Shown here in pieces: positions 16,757 to 25,323 of a DNA stretch of 63,421 bases. Each line of letters opens with the position of its first letter. The stretch's first letter is position 1. The position numbers were made by a program, and so were the translations under genes. The DNA lies in assembly GCA_945861625.1 (NCBI GenBank), contig CAMAVI010000009.1:1-63421 (forward strand), written 5' to 3'. Source of the stretch: Candidatus Sulfopaludibacter sp. SbA3 (lineage in GTDB: Bacteria > Acidobacteriota > Terriglobia > Bryobacterales > Bryobacteraceae). The notes under the pieces are model-generated. The model ran no database searches. It was given only the letters and a program-made list of their open reading frames with translations, and was not told the origin of the DNA.

Positions 16757-18792
16757 TGGGTTTCTTTACACCCTGGTTTCTGGCGGGCGTGGCCGCCGTG
16801 GGGCTGCCGGTCTGGTTGCATTTGCTGAAGCGCCACAAGACCGACCCGAAACAGTTCCCGTCGCTGATGTTTTTCGAATACCGGGAAACCAGCTCCGTGA
16901 AGCACCGGCGCCTGGACTACTTGCTGCTGTTTGCTTTGCGCGCATTGATGCTGCTGTTGCTGGCGCTGCTGTTCGCGAGCCCCTTCATTCGCCGCTCGGC
17001 GGCCTCGCTTGACGGCAAGAAGCTGACCGTCGTGGCCATTGACCGGTCTTTCAGCATGCGCGATGGCGATCACATGGCGCGCGCCAAGGCGCAGGCGTTG
17101 CAGATTGTGGGCGCTCTCAAACCCGGCGACCAGGCGCAGGTGATTGCGCTTTCCGGACAGGTGCAGGCATTGACGCAGATCAGTACGGATCCGGCTGAAA
17201 TGCGCGCCGCCGTAGCCGCGGTGAACGCGGGCGACAACCGCGCGTCCTTCGGAGAACTGGCCCGCTACTTGCGCACCGTCAGTGAAGCCCAGAGGATGCC
17301 CATCGAAGTGCACCTCATCAGCGACCTCCAGAAATCCGCCATGCCTCCCGGCTTCGTGGATCTGCGTTTGAACCCCGGTACCACGCTGGTGTTTCACCCG
17401 CTCGCGGGGGGAGAGAAAAACTGGGCCGTGGAAAATGTCACCGCGCCGCGCCGCATTTACGATCCCAAGCGCGTGAAGCTGATTGCCACCGTAGCTGGGT
17501 TTGGCGCACCGGCCGCCAAGCGCACACTGACGCTAGTCCTGAATGGCCGTGAGCTGCAATCGAAAAGCGTGGACGTCCCCGAAAACGGGCGCGCGCAAGT
17601 AGAGTTCGCCGGTCTCGATGCCCCCTATGGTTTCAGCAAAGGCGAAGTGCGCATCGACGCCGCCGACTCCCTGGCCGGCGACGACCGGTTCATTTTTTCC
17701 GTCGAGCGCACTGATCCACGCAAGGTGCTTCTGATTGACGACGGACGCCGGCCCCGCGGGGAGTTGTATTTGCGAGCCGCGCTGGACGCCTCCGGCGACG
17801 GCGGATTTCAATTGGAGCCCATGCGCGCGGAAGTGGCCACCGGAGCGAGCCTGGCCAACTACGCGTTCGTCATTCTGAATGACGTTTCCAATGTCCCGGC
17901 GGCACTGGAGAGTTCATTGCAGCGCTACGTGAATGCGGGTGGTTCGATGCTGGCGGTTCTGGGTCCGGGGGCGGCGGTGTTGCCTCGCGTGCCGGTGCTG
18001 GATGAGTCGATCCAGAAGTCCACTTATGCCGGGCGCGAAGGGGAGCGCTTCCTCACGGTTACGGATATCGACGCGGGACATCCGGCGCTGCGCAGCGTCG
18101 ACCGTTTCAATACGGTGAAGTTTTATCAGGCCATGCAAGTGACTTCGGCCAAGTCCCGTGTGCTGGCGAAGCTGAATGACGGGACGCCGCTGGTTTTGGA
18201 GCGCTCGCTCGGCGAAGGTAAAGTGCTGGCCTTCACGTCGACGTTCGACAACGTCTCCAACGATCTGCCCATTCACGCCTCCTGGGTGCCGTTCATCGCG
18301 CAGGCGGCGCTGTATTTGGGCGGAGGTGGCGCGGAGCAGCCGGTGAACCTGAAGGTGGATTCCTACGTGGAACTGCGCACCGGGGATAACAAGACCGCCG
18401 CGGAAGTGACCGATCCCGACGGGAAGCGCGTGCTGTCACTGGAAGAAGCCGTGAAAGCGCGCAATGTCGCGCTGGACCGCGAAGGCTTTTACGACATTAA
18501 AACGGCGGCTGGGCGGCGGAGTCTGGTGGCCGCGCACGCCGATCGCAGCGAGTCGGATTTGACGGCCATTCCCGAGGAAACTCTGGATCTGTGGAAGCGC
18601 ACCGGGACCGCCGCGGCGCCGGGTGAAGGCGGGCCCGCCGGGGCCGCGGATACAGGGGACAGGCCTTGGGGTCTCTGGCCGTACATATTGCTGTTATTGT
18701 TAGGAATAGCGGTAGCCGAATCGGTCGTCGCGAATGGGTATTTGCGGCCTTCGGCTCCCGTGCGGGACAGTTTGAAGAGGGAGGCGGCATGA
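16756..18792 (+). CDS. BatA-like membrane protein with VWA domain
   Basis: A 678-aa protein. The N-terminus is the BatA module: a first helix FLAGVAAVGLPVWLHLLKRH, the conserved FPSLMFFE stretch, then helix LLFALRALMLLLLALLFASP. A VWA domain follows, with MIDAS residues IDRSFSMRDGD near 95. A GATase-like segment lies around 320-460 (FVILNDVSNVPAALESSLQRYV, GGSMLAVLGPG), and a C-terminal helix (WPYILLLLLGIAVAESVVA) anchors the far end. Architecture parallels the 754-aa protein earlier in the cluster, so the two may form a pair. The stop overlaps the next start (ATGA). Confidence 0.88.
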   Translation: MGFFTPWFLAGVAAVGLPVWLHLLKRHKTDPKQFPSLMFFEYRETSSVKHRRLDYLLLFALRALMLLLLALLFASPFIRRSAASLDGKKLTVVAIDRSFSMRDGDHMARAKAQALQIVGALKPGDQAQVIALSGQVQALTQISTDPAEMRAAVAAVNAGDNRASFGELARYLRTVSEAQRMPIEVHLISDLQKSAMPPGFVDLRLNPGTTLVFHPLAGGEKNWAVENVTAPRRIYDPKRVKLIATVAGFGAPAAKRTLTLVLNGRELQSKSVDVPENGRAQVEFAGLDAPYGFSKGEVRIDAADSLAGDDRFIFSVERTDPRKVLLIDDGRRPRGELYLRAALDASGDGGFQLEPMRAEVATGASLANYAFVILNDVSNVPAALESSLQRYVNAGGSMLAVLGPGAAVLPRVPVLDESIQKSTYAGREGERFLTVTDIDAGHPALRSVDRFNTVKFYQAMQVTSAKSRVLAKLNDGTPLVLERSLGEGKVLAFTSTFDNVSNDLPIHASWVPFIAQAALYLGGGGAEQPVNLKVDSYVELRTGDNKTAAEVTDPDGKRVLSLEEAVKARNVALDREGFYDIKTAAGRRSLVAAHADRSESDLTAIPEETLDLWKRTGTAAAPGEGGPAGAADTGDRPWGLWPYILLLLLGIAVAESVVANGYLRPSAPVRDSLKREAA

Positions 18793-21700
18793 ACACGCGC
18801 GACCAACTAAATCAATACCTACAGGGTCTTGAGAGGCGCCTCCGCTGGCTGACGTGGTCCAAGGGCGCCGCCATCGCCGCCGGCGTTGCGCTGGGCGCGA
18901 CCATCGCGCTGGTTCTGATCACCAACGCGCTGGCGTTTTCCGCCACCAGCATGACCGTGGCGCGCATGGTGCTGTTCCTCTCGCTGGCCGCCGCCGTGGG
19001 CTTCGCGCTGGTAATCCCGTTGTTGCACCTGAATCGCCGCAAGGCCGCCGGCCGCGCGGAAACTTCTTTCCCCGAATTCCAGGAACGCCTGGTGACCTAT
19101 GTGGAGCGCAGCGAGCAGGCCGATCCCATGCTGGACTTGCTGGCCATGGACACCATGAATGTGGCGCAATATACGCAGCCGGAACGAGTGGTGCCGCCCA
19201 AGTCCATTTTTGCGCTGGCGACCTCAGCGGGCGCGCTCGGCGCGGTTTTGTTGTGGTTGATTGTGGCCGGCCCGGGATTCCTGGGTTATGGAGCGTCGCT
19301 TTTATGGGCCGGCGCGCCCCAGGCCGGCGCCGGAAAATTCTACGACATCAACGTGCAGCCGGGCAACAAGCTGGTGCGCCGCAAGTCGGATCAACTGGTC
19401 ACCGCGCAGCTCACGTTTGCCGCGCCCCAGGTGCGCATTTTCGCCAAATACGCCAGCACGGCCAAGTGGGAAGAAGCGCAAATGGTTCCGCGCAACGGCA
19501 CGGCCTACGAATTTCTTTTCGCGGGGCTGCCGGAGCCGGTCGAATATTACGTGGAAGCCGCCGGCGTAAAGTCAAAAACCTACAAGCTGGATGTCATCAA
19601 TCTTCCCAGCATTAAGCACATCAAGGTTACCTATCATTTCCCGGCCTGGCTGCATAAGAAGGACGCCATTGAGGATCCGGGCGGCGACTTGCGCGCCGTA
19701 TCGGGGACTGTCGCCGAGCTGACGGTCACCACCGACCAGCCCTTGAAGAACGGCGTGATTGAAGTGGACGACGGCTCGCACATCACGCTGGAAGCGAGCG
19801 GCGGCAATGACCTGACAGCCAAGATCACGGTCAAAAAGGACGGTATTTTTCACTTCGCGGCGCAGGAGCAGGGCGAGAGCGTGCGTTTGAGTGAGGACTA
19901 CTTCATCGAAGCGCGGAACGATAGCGCCCCCACGGTGAAGATCACGCGGCCGGGCGCTGACGCTCGCGTCAGCCCCATTGAGGAAGTGAACGTTGTTGTC
20001 GAGGCAAACGACGACTATGCGCTGGAAGGCGTGGAACTGCATTACTCCGTGAACGGCGCCCCCGAGAAAGTGATTGAGATTCCCAATTCCAAGGGCGTCA
20101 CGACCGCTTCGGGCAAAACCCTGATTGCGCTGGAAGACTTCAAGATGATCCCGGGCGACGTGGTGGCGCTGTACGCCGCGGCCAAGGACGCCCGCGCGGC
20201 CACCCAGACCGACATGATCTTTATCGAGGCGCAACCGTTCGAGCGCAACTACTCGCAATCGCAGCAGGGTGGCGGCGGTGGCGGCGGCGGTGGCGGCGCG
20301 GATGACCAGAACGAGATTTCCCAGCGGCAGAAGGAAATCATCGCGGCCACGTGGAATGAAATCCGCGGTAACGCCAAGGAAAAAGCCGTCGAGAATGCGC
20401 GCTTCTTGTCTGAGATTCAGGCTAAGCTCAAGGAGCAGGCTAAGTCGCTCGCCGACCGTTCGCGCGCCCGCCAATTGGCGGGCAACAATCAGGAATTTCA
20501 AAACTTCGTGAAGAGCCTGGAAGCGGCGGCCGCCGAAATGGGGCCGGCCTCGGAAAAGCTGAAGGGCCAGAGCTGGAAAGACGCCTTGGGTCCGGAACAG
20601 CGCGCCCTGCAGCATCTGCTGCGCGCCGAAGCCACGTTCCGCGATATCCAGGTCGCCTTTGGCTCCAGTGCCGGCGGTGGCGGTGGACAGAACGCCGGGC
20701 GTGATCTCTCCAGCATGTTCGACCTCGAACTCGACCGTGAAAAGAATCAGTATGAGACCGGTCAGCGCGGCGGCGGCACGCAGGAACAGCGGCAGAAGGA
20801 CGTCGACGAGGCGCTGCAGAAGCTAAGTGAACTCGCGCGGCGTCAACAGGAATTGGCCCAACAGCAGAACCAAAGCAAACAGCAGACTTTTGAGCAGCGC
20901 TGGCAGCAGGAGATGCTCCGCCGCGAGGCCGAAGAGCTGAAAAAACAGATGGAACAGTTGGCGCGCAATCAGCAGGGACAACAGGGTCAGCAAGGTCAGC
21001 AAGGCCAGCAAGGGCAACAAGGGCAACAGGGCCAATCCGGACTCAGCGGGCAGATGGGCCAGCAGGGCAGCCAGCGGCAGCAGGCCCGCGACCAGCAGAA
21101 CAAGCAGATGCGGAATCAGCAGGGCCAGCAGCAATTGCAGCAGGCGCTCGACAAGCTGAATCAGGCGCTGAATGATATGCGTAGCGCGCAACAGCAGGGC
21201 GGCCAGCAGAATTCCGCGGGGGCGCAGGCCGAAGCGCGCCGCGCGGCCGAGCGGCTGGCGGAAGCGCAACGGACCATCAATGGTATGCGGCAGCAGCAGG
21301 CATCCGGGCAGATGGACGACCTTGCGCAGCGGTCCGAAGAGCTATCCGATCATCAGAAGGACTTCGAACAACGCCTCAAGCAAGCCTTCGGCGGCGCTCA
21401 AGGCAACCAACAGAGCGGCCAGAATGGTCAAGGCGGCCAGAACGGTCAGAACGGCAAAGACCAAAGACCCAGCGGCTTGCAGCAGCGCCAGCTCGCCGAA
21501 GAGAAGGACCGCATGGCGCAGCAGCTCGACCAGTTGGAGCGCGACATGCAGCGCGCGGCGCGCGACATGGCCGGCACGCAGCCGGGCGCCTCTTCGCACG
21601 TCCGCGAAGGACTGAGCGAAATCCAGCAGAATGAAACCAAGATGCGGATGCAGTATTCGGCGCGTTACATCCGCCAGGGACAGGGCCAGTTGATGGTGCC

Positions 21701-22508
21701 GCGCGAGGGAACGGTCACGCAATCGCTGGAGCAATTGTCCAAGGACCTGCGGGCGGCCCAAGGAGCGCTCAATCCGAATGCCCAGCCGGGCGGCAATAAG
21801 GCCGGTGGCCTGGAGCAGGACTTGGCGCGCCTGGAGCGCCTGCGCAGCCAGCTTCAGCAGATGCAGCAACGCGCCCAAAACGGCCAGAATGGACAGGGCC
21901 AGAACGGACAGGGCCAACAGAACGGCCAAGGCAAGGGCCAGGGTCAGGGCCAACAAGGCGGCGGACAGCAAGGCCAAGGTCAGCAAGGGCAGGGTCAACA
22001 AGGTGGCGGCCAGCAAGGCGGCGGTCAACAGGGTCAGGCCCAGCAGGGTGGCGGACAACGCGGCGGCGGGCAAATGGACGGCGGCGGCACCGGCTCCCGC
22101 ATGGGTGCATTACCCGGCGGTTATGGCCGCTTCCAGCCGGAGGGAATTTTTGACCCCAACGGCGGACCCGGCGCTCCCGATCCCACCGCTCTGGTGCGGG
22201 AAGCCCAGGCTCAGATGAATGGCCTGCGCGAGCGCATCGGCGACCTCGATCCCGACCTGGCGCGCGATATCAACGATCTCAGCCGCGATCTATCGCGCCT
22301 GAGCGTCGGCAACACGGCCTCGAACGAACTCGAAGCGCGCATCAGCCGCGAGATTCTGCCCAAGCTGGAGGCGCTGGAAGTGCAACTGCGCCGGCAGTCT
22401 TCGGAACTGGAGACCGGCCAAGTGCGCAGCGGCGGTTCCGACCGCGTGGCTCCCGGCTTCACCGACGCGGTTGCGGAGTACTTCCGCAAGCTCAGCAAAG
22501 GCCGCTAA
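18789..22508 (+). CDS. DUF4175-family membrane protein with long Q/G-rich coiled-coil tail
   Basis: At 1239 aa this is the largest gene of the cluster. Start ATG 18789 overlaps the previous stop and has GGAGGCGGC just upstream. Helices lie near 20-47, 53-77 and 137-165. A periplasmic beta-rich part follows (about 180-520), opening with KFYDINVQPGNKLVRRKSDQ. From about 520 the protein turns into alanine/glutamine-rich coiled coil with two extreme low-complexity tracts of QQG and QNGQGQ type (see repeats). The C-terminal 100 residues regain normal composition (RERIGDLDPDLARDINDLS). DUF4175-type proteins recur with MoxR/BatA genes and have no known function. The tail could be an extensible periplasmic spacer. 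Confidence 0.82.
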   Translation: MNTRDQLNQYLQGLERRLRWLTWSKGAAIAAGVALGATIALVLITNALAFSATSMTVARMVLFLSLAAAVGFALVIPLLHLNRRKAAGRAETSFPEFQERLVTYVERSEQADPMLDLLAMDTMNVAQYTQPERVVPPKSIFALATSAGALGAVLLWLIVAGPGFLGYGASLLWAGAPQAGAGKFYDINVQPGNKLVRRKSDQLVTAQLTFAAPQVRIFAKYASTAKWEEAQMVPRNGTAYEFLFAGLPEPVEYYVEAAGVKSKTYKLDVINLPSIKHIKVTYHFPAWLHKKDAIEDPGGDLRAVSGTVAELTVTTDQPLKNGVIEVDDGSHITLEASGGNDLTAKITVKKDGIFHFAAQEQGESVRLSEDYFIEARNDSAPTVKITRPGADARVSPIEEVNVVVEANDDYALEGVELHYSVNGAPEKVIEIPNSKGVTTASGKTLIALEDFKMIPGDVVALYAAAKDARAATQTDMIFIEAQPFERNYSQSQQGGGGGGGGGGADDQNEISQRQKEIIAATWNEIRGNAKEKAVENARFLSEIQAKLKEQAKSLADRSRARQLAGNNQEFQNFVKSLEAAAAEMGPASEKLKGQSWKDALGPEQRALQHLLRAEATFRDIQVAFGSSAGGGGGQNAGRDLSSMFDLELDREKNQYETGQRGGGTQEQRQKDVDEALQKLSELARRQQELAQQQNQSKQQTFEQRWQQEMLRREAEELKKQMEQLARNQQGQQGQQGQQGQQGQQGQQGQSGLSGQMGQQGSQRQQARDQQNKQMRNQQGQQQLQQALDKLNQALNDMRSAQQQGGQQNSAGAQAEARRAAERLAEAQRTINGMRQQQASGQMDDLAQRSEELSDHQKDFEQRLKQAFGGAQGNQQSGQNGQGGQNGQNGKDQRPSGLQQRQLAEEKDRMAQQLDQLERDMQRAARDMAGTQPGASSHVREGLSEIQQNETKMRMQYSARYIRQGQGQLMVPREGTVTQSLEQLSKDLRAAQGALNPNAQPGGNKAGGLEQDLARLERLRSQLQQMQQRAQNGQNGQGQNGQGQQNGQGKGQGQGQQGGGQQGQGQQGQGQQGGGQQGGGQQGQAQQGGGQRGGGQMDGGGTGSRMGALPGGYGRFQPEGIFDPNGGPGAPDPTALVREAQAQMNGLRERIGDLDPDLARDINDLSRDLSRLSVGNTASNELEARISREILPKLEALEVQLRRQSSELETGQVRSGGSDRVAPGFTDAVAEYFRKLSKGR
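20970..21035 (+). repeat. QQG codon repeat tract 1
   Basis: About seven copies of a 9-bp unit (CAGCAAGGT and variants with synonymous third-position changes) encode alternating QQG. The third-position variety shows that selection keeps the amino-acid pattern rather than recent slippage. Confidence 0.85.
21879..22080 (+). repeat. Q/G/N-rich codon repeat tract 2
   Basis: Irregular units of QNGQG, QGQQG and QQGGG type run for about 67 codons, again with mixed third positions. There is almost no charge across the tract, which predicts a disordered, flexible linker before the folded C-terminus. Confidence 0.8.
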
Positions 22509-22531
22509 GCGGTATACCAAACACCAAGGAA

Positions 22532-22566
22532 AAGGGCAGGCCGGCGAACCGGACCTGCCCTTTTTT
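22532..22566. terminator. Bidirectional intrinsic terminator between the DUF4175 and OmpA-type genes
   Basis: GGGCAGG-CCGG, loop CGAA, then CCGG-A-CCTGCCC with one bulged base, followed by six T on the plus strand and preceded by a short A run that gives TTTT on the minus strand. On the minus strand the loop reads TTCG, a very stable tetraloop. It serves both convergent genes. Confidence 0.92.
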
Positions 22567-22584
22567 GCTACCCGCGCTGCTCGA

Positions 22585-25086
22585 TCATGGATCGATCGGG
22601 CCGACCACCGTCACGGTTGTTTGCGCGGTAGTGACTTGCCCGTCGGCGGCAGTCGCCGTGCAGGTGTAGGTCGTTGTGTTGATGACCCGTACCAAGGCTA
22701 CGGCCGTGTCCGGCGGGAAGTCGACGCCGGCAATGTTGATCTTAGCCGCTCCGATGGTCTGGCAAACCAGAATCGAATTGGAGCCTGAGGTGACCGTCGG
22801 CGGCGACGCGGTAAAGGACAAGATTTTCACCGAGGTGATCACCGTGATGGTTGTCGTCGCGGTCACGCTTCCCGCCGGGTTGCTCGCGGTCAACGTATAA
22901 GTGATGGTCGAAGCCGGGGAGACCGTGTGGCTGCCCGTCAACCCCACCGTTCCGATGGTGGTGATGTCGACCTTGGTCGCATTTTCCACCACCCAGGAAA
23001 GCTCGGAGCTTTTGCCGTAGTCGATGGTGGCCGGATTCGGCGCGAAGCTGATGATGCGCGGCAGACTGTTCGCCGGATTCACCGTCACGGTGGCGGTCGC
23101 CGTCGCGGTTTGGGTTCCGCGCGTGGCCGTCAGCGTGTAAGTGGTCGTGGTGGTGGGCGAGACCGGCGAGGAGCCGGAGAGCGCCACTGTTCCCAGACTG
23201 GTGATGGAAACCGTATCGGCGTTGATCACCTGCCAGTTCAGTGTGGACGACTGGCCGGCGTTGATGGCAGTGGGATTGGCCGTGAAGCTGATGATCTGCG
23301 GAGGCGTTGGGTTGCCCGCGCCAACCGTCACCCGCGCCACGCCTTGGGCGCCCAGTGAATCCTTGACGGCCAGACGGAACGCGTAGTTCTGCCCCGCTAC
23401 CGCGGCGAATGTGGCCACCGCCGCCGTGGGAGCGGAGAGCGACACGTTTGGTCCGGACTCCTGAACCCATTGGAACGTGATGGGGTCGCCATCGGGATCG
23501 TACGACTTCGATCCGTTCAAAGTTACCGTCGCCGAGCCCGGCAGAGACTGATTGGGGCCTGCGTCGGCCACCGGCGCTTGATTGCCGATGCGCGCGGTGC
23601 GCGTCAGTACTTCATAACGCACGCGCGGAATCTGCACGGGGATGGGATGATTCGACGCCAGATAATCCCGCGGCCGGAGGCGGTTGCCGAACTGCACGCC
23701 GGCCACGGCGCGCCCGTTGTTACCGCGCCCCAGCAGGGTCTCGTTCATGCCGCCTTCCAGAGTGAAGGCGATTTTATCGCTCACCGGGAAGATCAGCCGC
23801 AGGGTACCGCCGACGCGGTCGCCCGCCGTCGTACTGCGCAGGTAACCGAAGTTGCCTTCCAGGTAGTTATTTCCAAAGAGGGGCGCGGTGCCGCTCATAC
23901 CCGCCTGATCCACCACGCGCAAGTACCGCTCGAGGGCGAAGCTGCTGGAGAGCAGAGTGCGGTTGACCAGAGCGTCATCCAGGAACGCTTTGGTTCCGAA
24001 CGCTCCGAGTCTTCCCCACTTGAACAAGTATTCGGCGGTGAAGGCCGCTTGCCCAATGGTCCCGCCGGTCTGGTCGCCCGTCAGATTCACGTGCTTGAAG
24101 CTGCCAAACAGGCCCACCTGGAAGCGGTTGATGCGATCCACCAGGCCGAAGTCGAACTGCCCTTCGCGCTGGCCTTTGTTGTAGAAGTATTCGCCTTCCG
24201 ATTGAAACGCGTAGTTGTTGCCGAACGGCGCGAAGTAGCGTCCCTTGCCGGTAAACGTTACATCGCCATTGTTGTTGGCGCCCACGTTCACTCCCATCAT
24301 CTGGAACTTGGGCGGCGTCTTTTTGTCGAGAGCGTCGGTGACCGCCCTCGCCACTTCATCCGTCGAAGGAACACGCGGCATGGCGGCCGGAGCCGGGGCG
24401 GCGGCAGGCGCTGGCGGAGGCTGATTCATGCGGCTCGCCAACTGGGCCTGATTCTGCTTCAGCGCGGCCAGCTCGTTGGCGAGTTTCTTGTTCTGGTCCG
24501 CCAGGTCCATCAACATGCGTTCGATGGCATCGAGTTTATCCAGACGTTTCAGAACTTCGTTACAGCAATCCTGCACGGCGGCCACGGCAGGCTGGATCGC
24601 ACGGATGGCATCGCCCGCGCCTCCAGTTCCCATCACGGTACGCCCCTGCTCGTCTTGCACCGCCAGCGCCACGCGGCGGTTCATCCAGCGCGCTTCGTCG
24701 GTACGCAAGTAGGCGTCCTTCTGTCCGGCGTACTTGGGCGCCTCTTTGCCTCGTGACGTTACGGTGATCTGGGCGGCACGCGCGCCGTACTTCACCAGAA
24801 AATCACGAACTGAATTGGCGCGCGCCAGGCCCAATCTCTCGTTGAAGGCATTCGCGCCGACGGCGTCGGTGTGGCCTTCCACCGTCACTTTATAGCCGGC
24901 ATTTTTCTGCAGCAGTTCGCCCAGCCGCAACAGGCTGGGGAAACCATCCACCAGGACTGACGAGTTGTATTCAAAATTGATCTCCTCCCAGTCGTCTTTG
25001 CCGACCGGGGTATTGATGCCTTGGGCGAGCAGGGTACTGGTGAGTACAGATAGTACTGGTAGCAATGTAAGTATGCGTGGGAACAA
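22585..25086 (-). CDS. OmpA-type outer-membrane/surface protein with C-terminal PKD and Ig-like repeats
   Basis: An 833-aa protein starting at TTG 25086, chosen because a perfect AGGAGG lies six bases upstream. Signal peptide 1-21. An OmpA peptidoglycan-binding domain comes first (about 32-145: INFEYNSSVLVDGF, VTVEGHTDAVGANAFNERLG, DEARWMNRRVAL). Then come a short coiled coil near 180-215, a proline/alanine linker and a beta-barrel-like region of about 260 residues (about 240-500) ending near VPVQIPRVRYEVLTRTARIG. A PKD domain (VADAGPNQS, SYDPDGDPITFQW) and three Ig-like repeats (ISFTANPTAINAGQSSTLNW and two variants) finish it. OmpA domains usually sit at the C-terminus, so the order is reversed. 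It probably links peptidoglycan, outer membrane and surface. Confidence 0.8.
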   Translation of the reverse strand: MFPRILTLLPVLSVLTSTLLAQGINTPVGKDDWEEINFEYNSSVLVDGFPSLLRLGELLQKNAGYKVTVEGHTDAVGANAFNERLGLARANSVRDFLVKYGARAAQITVTSRGKEAPKYAGQKDAYLRTDEARWMNRRVALAVQDEQGRTVMGTGGAGDAIRAIQPAVAAVQDCCNEVLKRLDKLDAIERMLMDLADQNKKLANELAALKQNQAQLASRMNQPPPAPAAAPAPAAMPRVPSTDEVARAVTDALDKKTPPKFQMMGVNVGANNNGDVTFTGKGRYFAPFGNNYAFQSEGEYFYNKGQREGQFDFGLVDRINRFQVGLFGSFKHVNLTGDQTGGTIGQAAFTAEYLFKWGRLGAFGTKAFLDDALVNRTLLSSSFALERYLRVVDQAGMSGTAPLFGNNYLEGNFGYLRSTTAGDRVGGTLRLIFPVSDKIAFTLEGGMNETLLGRGNNGRAVAGVQFGNRLRPRDYLASNHPIPVQIPRVRYEVLTRTARIGNQAPVADAGPNQSLPGSATVTLNGSKSYDPDGDPITFQWVQESGPNVSLSAPTAAVATFAAVAGQNYAFRLAVKDSLGAQGVARVTVGAGNPTPPQIISFTANPTAINAGQSSTLNWQVINADTVSITSLGTVALSGSSPVSPTTTTTYTLTATRGTQTATATATVTVNPANSLPRIISFAPNPATIDYGKSSELSWVVENATKVDITTIGTVGLTGSHTVSPASTITYTLTASNPAGSVTATTTITVITSVKILSFTASPPTVTSGSNSILVCQTIGAAKINIAGVDFPPDTAVALVRVINTTTYTCTATAADGQVTTAQTTVTVVGPIDP

Positions 25087-25092
25087 TGGTAA

Positions 25093-25098
25093 CCTCCT
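25093..25098 (-). promoter_or_regulatory. Shine-Dalgarno AGGAGG fixing the TTG start of the OmpA-type gene
   Basis: AGGAGG on the minus strand, six bases before TTG 25086. It is embedded in a small inverted repeat GTAACC-TCCT-GGTTAC, which could hide the site in a hairpin. Confidence 0.8.
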
Positions 25099-25156
25099 GG
25101 TTACTTAATGGATCGGCAGGGGGGAACTAATTCGGGATACCTTCCGAAAAGCGCAG

Positions 25157-25216
25157 CCGTTACTTCAGCCGTTACTTCTGCTGTTACTTCTGCTGTTACT
25201 TCTGCCGTTACTTAAG
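25157..25216. repeat. Five tandem copies of a 12-bp unit CCGTTACTTCTG
   Basis: Units at 25157, 25169, 25181, 25193 and 25205; the last ends in AAG instead of CTG or CAG. The array lies 70 bp upstream of the OmpA-type gene and about 110 bp before rnpB. Within the array, differences fall only at what would be third codon positions of an AVTS repeat on the plus strand. A 35-codon frame from ATG 25108 to TAA 25215 would encode it, but no ribosome-binding site precedes that ATG. It may be a degenerate slippage array or a row of operator sites. Confidence 0.85.
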
Positions 25217-25288
25217 GATACGTGGGATCTCCAAATAGCGCCGAAACAAACCACATTCAAGTTGATTCAGGATTTGCCGCCCGGCGCC

Positions 25289-25317
25289 TTGCGGCACGGC
25301 CTTCCAATTCGGATAAT
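25289..25317 (+). promoter_or_regulatory. rnpB promoter, TTGCGG-N17-GATAAT
   Basis: A -35 TTGCGG at 25289-25294 and a -10 GATAAT at 25312-25317 are separated by 17 bases. The expected transcription start, about seven bases downstream, coincides with the first base of RNase P helix P1 at 25324. The interval 25217-25288 holds nothing else I recognise. Confidence 0.75.
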
Positions 25318-25323
25318 GAAGGC

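Noticed and set aside
19572..20615. A 347-codon minus-strand frame inside the DUF4175 gene
   Set aside because: Antisense shadow; Leu/Arg-rich composition mirrors the Gln/Ala-rich gene, with no motif.
20970..22080. The regular repeats in the DUF4175 gene as a CRISPR-like array
   Set aside because: They are in-frame codon repeats of 9 bp with no spacers.
23470..24756. A 428-codon open frame on the plus strand opposite the OmpA-type gene
   Set aside because: It lies wholly inside a well-supported gene, is rich in Arg/His/Gly as expected for antisense of GC-rich DNA, and has no recognisable domain.
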